A program made the translations under genes and the position numbers. Of a stretch of 7,537 nucleotides of DNA, positions 5,908 to 7,537 are shown piece after piece. Source of the DNA: Hydrogenothermaceae bacterium (GTDB lineage Bacteria; Aquificota; Aquificia; Aquificales; Hydrogenothermaceae); contig JALUFA010000229.1 of assembly GCA_027052485.1 (NCBI GenBank), forward strand, positions 1 to 7,537, read 5' to 3'. Below the pieces are notes generated by a model. It was not told where the DNA came from and ran no database searches. It was given only the letters and a program-made list of their open reading frames with translations. Within the stretch, counting starts at the first letter, position 1. Every line of letters begins with the position of its first letter.

Positions 5908-6265
5908 GATTATCCTTGTTTCTGATGGGAAAGTTTTAAAGCCTGCTTTTTTTGATGAACTTTTAAAAGGAAAGCTTTCTTTTGAAGAAAAGTGGTTTTT
6001 AAGGGGATGCAAACACATCACAGAAAGACACTACACCGAAGCTATAAAAAGATTTCAGCTATGCAGCACAGATGATGCAAGGCTTTTACTACTGGCATGT
6101 GCTTTTAAACTGGCAGACAGTTTCCTTTTTAACGAGTACTACAAAGAAGACCTAGACGAAATGCTTTTTTTGCAGAAGTACAGTATAAAGCCATTTTTCC
6201 AGTTTGAGGATGTTTGTTATGAGATTACTCCTCAGTTTCTTTCTCGTCTGAAAGCTCAATTTTAG
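5879..6265 (+). CDS. Small TPR-like protein of unknown function
   Basis: I do not recognise this 128-residue protein. It is predicted to be soluble and mostly helical. Residues 36-80 look like one tetratricopeptide-type helix pair: W39, G43, Y52, A55 and F59 fall at TPR consensus positions 4, 8, 17, 20 and 24 (WFLRGCKHITERHYTEAIKRF). A second helix pair may follow (DDARLLLLACAFKLADSFLF). There is no signal peptide or catalytic motif. ATG 5879 has AGGAAG (5869-5874) four bases upstream and overlaps the phosphatase gene by 29 nt, so the two are probably translated together and the product may be a partner or scaffold of the phosphatase; that is inference. The 3' end overlaps the convergent GGDEF-EAL gene by 41 bp. 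The good ribosome binding site and full-length frame make it a real gene rather than a chance frame. Confidence 0.75.
   Translation: METQALRKSKIILVSDGKVLKPAFFDELLKGKLSFEEKWFLRGCKHITERHYTEAIKRFQLCSTDDARLLLLACAFKLADSFLFNEYYKEDLDEMLFLQKYSIKPFFQFEDVCYEITPQFLSRLKAQF
6225..6265. other. 41-bp tail-to-tail coding overlap
   Basis: The TPR-like gene ends at 6265 on the plus strand, and the GGDEF-EAL gene ends at TAA 6225-6227 on the minus strand. Both frames code through the shared 41 bp, so there is no intergenic space for a conventional terminator. I see only weak GGAA/TTCC pairing just beyond, with no T-run. Confidence 0.85.
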
Positions 6266-7537
6266 GGGAAGGCTTTCCTATGTAGTACCCTTGAGAGTAG
6301 TCTATACCAAGTTCTAAAACCTTCTTGTAAACTTCCTCACAGCACACAAACTCTGCCACTGTTTTTATCCCAAGTTTATGGGCGAACTGATTTATCGTGT
6401 CTACGAGAATTTGGGCTTTTTCACTATTTGGCAGCTCTTTTATTAAAGAACCATCTATCTTTATGTAGTCTGGTTTAAAGTTTATAAGATGTATAAAGTT
6501 TGAGTAGCCACTGCCAAAATCATCAATGGCAAACTCTATTCCACAGTTTCTCACGTGGTCTATAAAATCCTTAACAACTTCATAGTTATTGATACTCTCA
6601 GACTCTAAAATTTCAAATGAAAGTCTGTTTATTACATTGATATTGTTGCATCTGTTTAGTATCACTGAGTTTTTTATGTACTCATCGGCTATATCATCAT
6701 AGGAAAGATTTACGGCGAGCTTAACATGTGGATACTTTTCAAGGGTTTTTAATGCCTTGTTTACTATAGTTTCTGTTAGTTTTCTGTAGTACTTTGTGCC
6801 TTTGATAACGTTTAAAACCTCAAGGGGAGGCAGTATATTCCCATTTTCATCTATTACCCTAAATAAAACCTCATACTTGTCTATCTTATTGGTTTTATTG
6901 TTTAAGATTGGCTGATAGTAAAGGACTACCTTGTCTTCATCAAAGGCTTTTTTCAAGGTGTTTAAAATTTTAATGTTCTTTTCAAAGTCTTTTTTTGTTT
7001 CTAGGTTTTCGTTATAAACTACTATCCTTTCCCGACCTGTTTTTGCAGCTTTAAGTGCTATATCAGCCTTTTCAAAAAGGGGCTTTTCAAAGGATATACC
7101 TGATGACATACTGATAAAAAGCTCCGTATCTTCTACGTTAAACTTCGTGTTTTCTATCCTATTAAGTATCCCTTTTGCAAGCTCAACCGCTTTATCTTTG
7201 TTATTTTCAATAAGTATTCCAAACTCATCAGCACCAAGATAGTACACTTTGAGCCTTAAATCTTTGTATTTATCTTCCCATTTTTTCAAAAATGATGCTA
7301 CCTGTTTCAGTAAACGATCTCCTATCTCGTTCCCGTAAATATCGTTTACACTTTTAAAGTTATCAATGTTAAAAAGTAAAAACGTTGGCTGTTTATATGC
7401 ATTTGCATCAAGATTAAAAGAAAATCTATTTGGAAGACCTGTAAGTTTATCAAATAGTAAGCTCTCTTCTAAAGACTTTTGAAGTTTTTTTAGCTTTATA
7501 TTTTGTTTTTCTGTTCTTAGCATAAAATAGCCTAGAT
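6225..7537 (-). CDS. GGDEF-EAL protein, probable c-di-GMP phosphodiesterase (5' partial)
   Basis: This is a cyclic-di-GMP signalling protein with a GGDEF domain (about residues 22-172, counting Met 7523 as 1) followed by an EAL domain (about 185-420). The GGDEF domain opens with DKLTGLPNR but has GADEF (97-101) for GGDEF, and NIDNFK (52-57) where cyclases have DIDxFK, replacing the metal-binding first Asp. No RxxD inhibitory site precedes GADEF. The EAL domain keeps the residues expected for catalysis: E218 (EVL for EAL), N272, E304, D334-D335 (DDFGSGYS), K355, E391 and Q411. So it probably hydrolyses c-di-GMP to pGpG, with the GGDEF domain perhaps a GTP sensor. The frame stays open upstream of Met 7523 (LGYF) to the window edge, and that ATG has no good Shine-Dalgarno. 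A longer protein with a membrane or sensor N-terminus is therefore likely. Confidence 0.9.
   Translation of the reverse strand, partial: LGYFMLRTEKQNIKLKKLQKSLEESLLFDKLTGLPNRFSFNLDANAYKQPTFLLFNIDNFKSVNDIYGNEIGDRLLKQVASFLKKWEDKYKDLRLKVYYLGADEFGILIENNKDKAVELAKGILNRIENTKFNVEDTELFISMSSGISFEKPLFEKADIALKAAKTGRERIVVYNENLETKKDFEKNIKILNTLKKAFDEDKVVLYYQPILNNKTNKIDKYEVLFRVIDENGNILPPLEVLNVIKGTKYYRKLTETIVNKALKTLEKYPHVKLAVNLSYDDIADEYIKNSVILNRCNNINVINRLSFEILESESINNYEVVKDFIDHVRNCGIEFAIDDFGSGYSNFIHLINFKPDYIKIDGSLIKELPNSEKAQILVDTINQFAHKLGIKTVAEFVCCEEVYKKVLELGIDYSQGYYIGKPSPKIELSDEKETEE

Noticed and set aside
6262..6280. Possible terminator hairpin after the TPR-like gene
   Set aside because: The pairing is only about four to five base pairs with mismatches, and no T-run follows on either strand.
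1..7537. CRISPR arrays, tRNA/rRNA genes, insertion sequences or integration sites
   Set aside because: No spaced repeats, cloverleaf-like segments, transposase frames or terminal inverted repeats were seen. The genes are ordinary chromosomal housekeeping genes.

Overview
The window is compact, AT-rich bacterial chromosome with housekeeping genes packed end to end. It contains no mobile element, CRISPR array, tRNA or rRNA that I can see. The proteins are rich in Lys and Glu, Arg is mostly AGA/AGG, Ile is often ATA, TTG start codons occur, and neighbouring genes overlap by a few bases. This fits a thermophilic, deep-branching bacterium, and my best guess is an AT-rich member of the Aquificota (Desulfurobacteriaceae or Hydrogenothermaceae type). 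That placement is an impression from protein style and gene content, not a database result.

Left part (1-768, minus strand): rsmD (16S rRNA m2G966 methyltransferase, with an unusually short N-terminus) is followed by coaD (phosphopantetheine adenylyltransferase, cut by the window edge). The two share an ATGA stop/start overlap. rsmD is divergent from the next operon. A 12-bp perfect palindrome at 775-786 supplies a consensus -10 box to each strand, and the rsmD transcript is predicted to start at its own ATG, without a leader.

Central part (810-6265, plus strand): a tightly packed run of six genes. They are a secreted NlpC/P60 peptidoglycan hydrolase, hslV (protease subunit of HslUV), a PriA-family replication restart protein, gltX (glutamyl-tRNA synthetase), a dual-specificity-type protein phosphatase and a small TPR-like protein of unknown function. 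gltX very probably starts at TTG 4000 behind a perfect Shine-Dalgarno, and it has its own extended -10 promoter across the priA stop codon. hslU is not next to hslV in this window.

Right part (6225-7537, minus strand): a GGDEF-EAL protein, convergent with and overlapping the TPR-like gene by 41 bp. Its reading frame runs off the window edge. The GGDEF domain looks degenerate and the EAL domain looks catalytically complete, so it is probably a c-di-GMP phosphodiesterase.

The most notable observation is that the PriA homologue keeps the full PriA architecture, including all eight zinc-binding cysteines, but has lost recognisable Walker A, DEEH and the C-terminal helicase motifs. It looks like a helicase-dead, structural PriA. 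I did not find evidence for a wholly new multi-gene system; the other items are start-site, promoter and active-site details.
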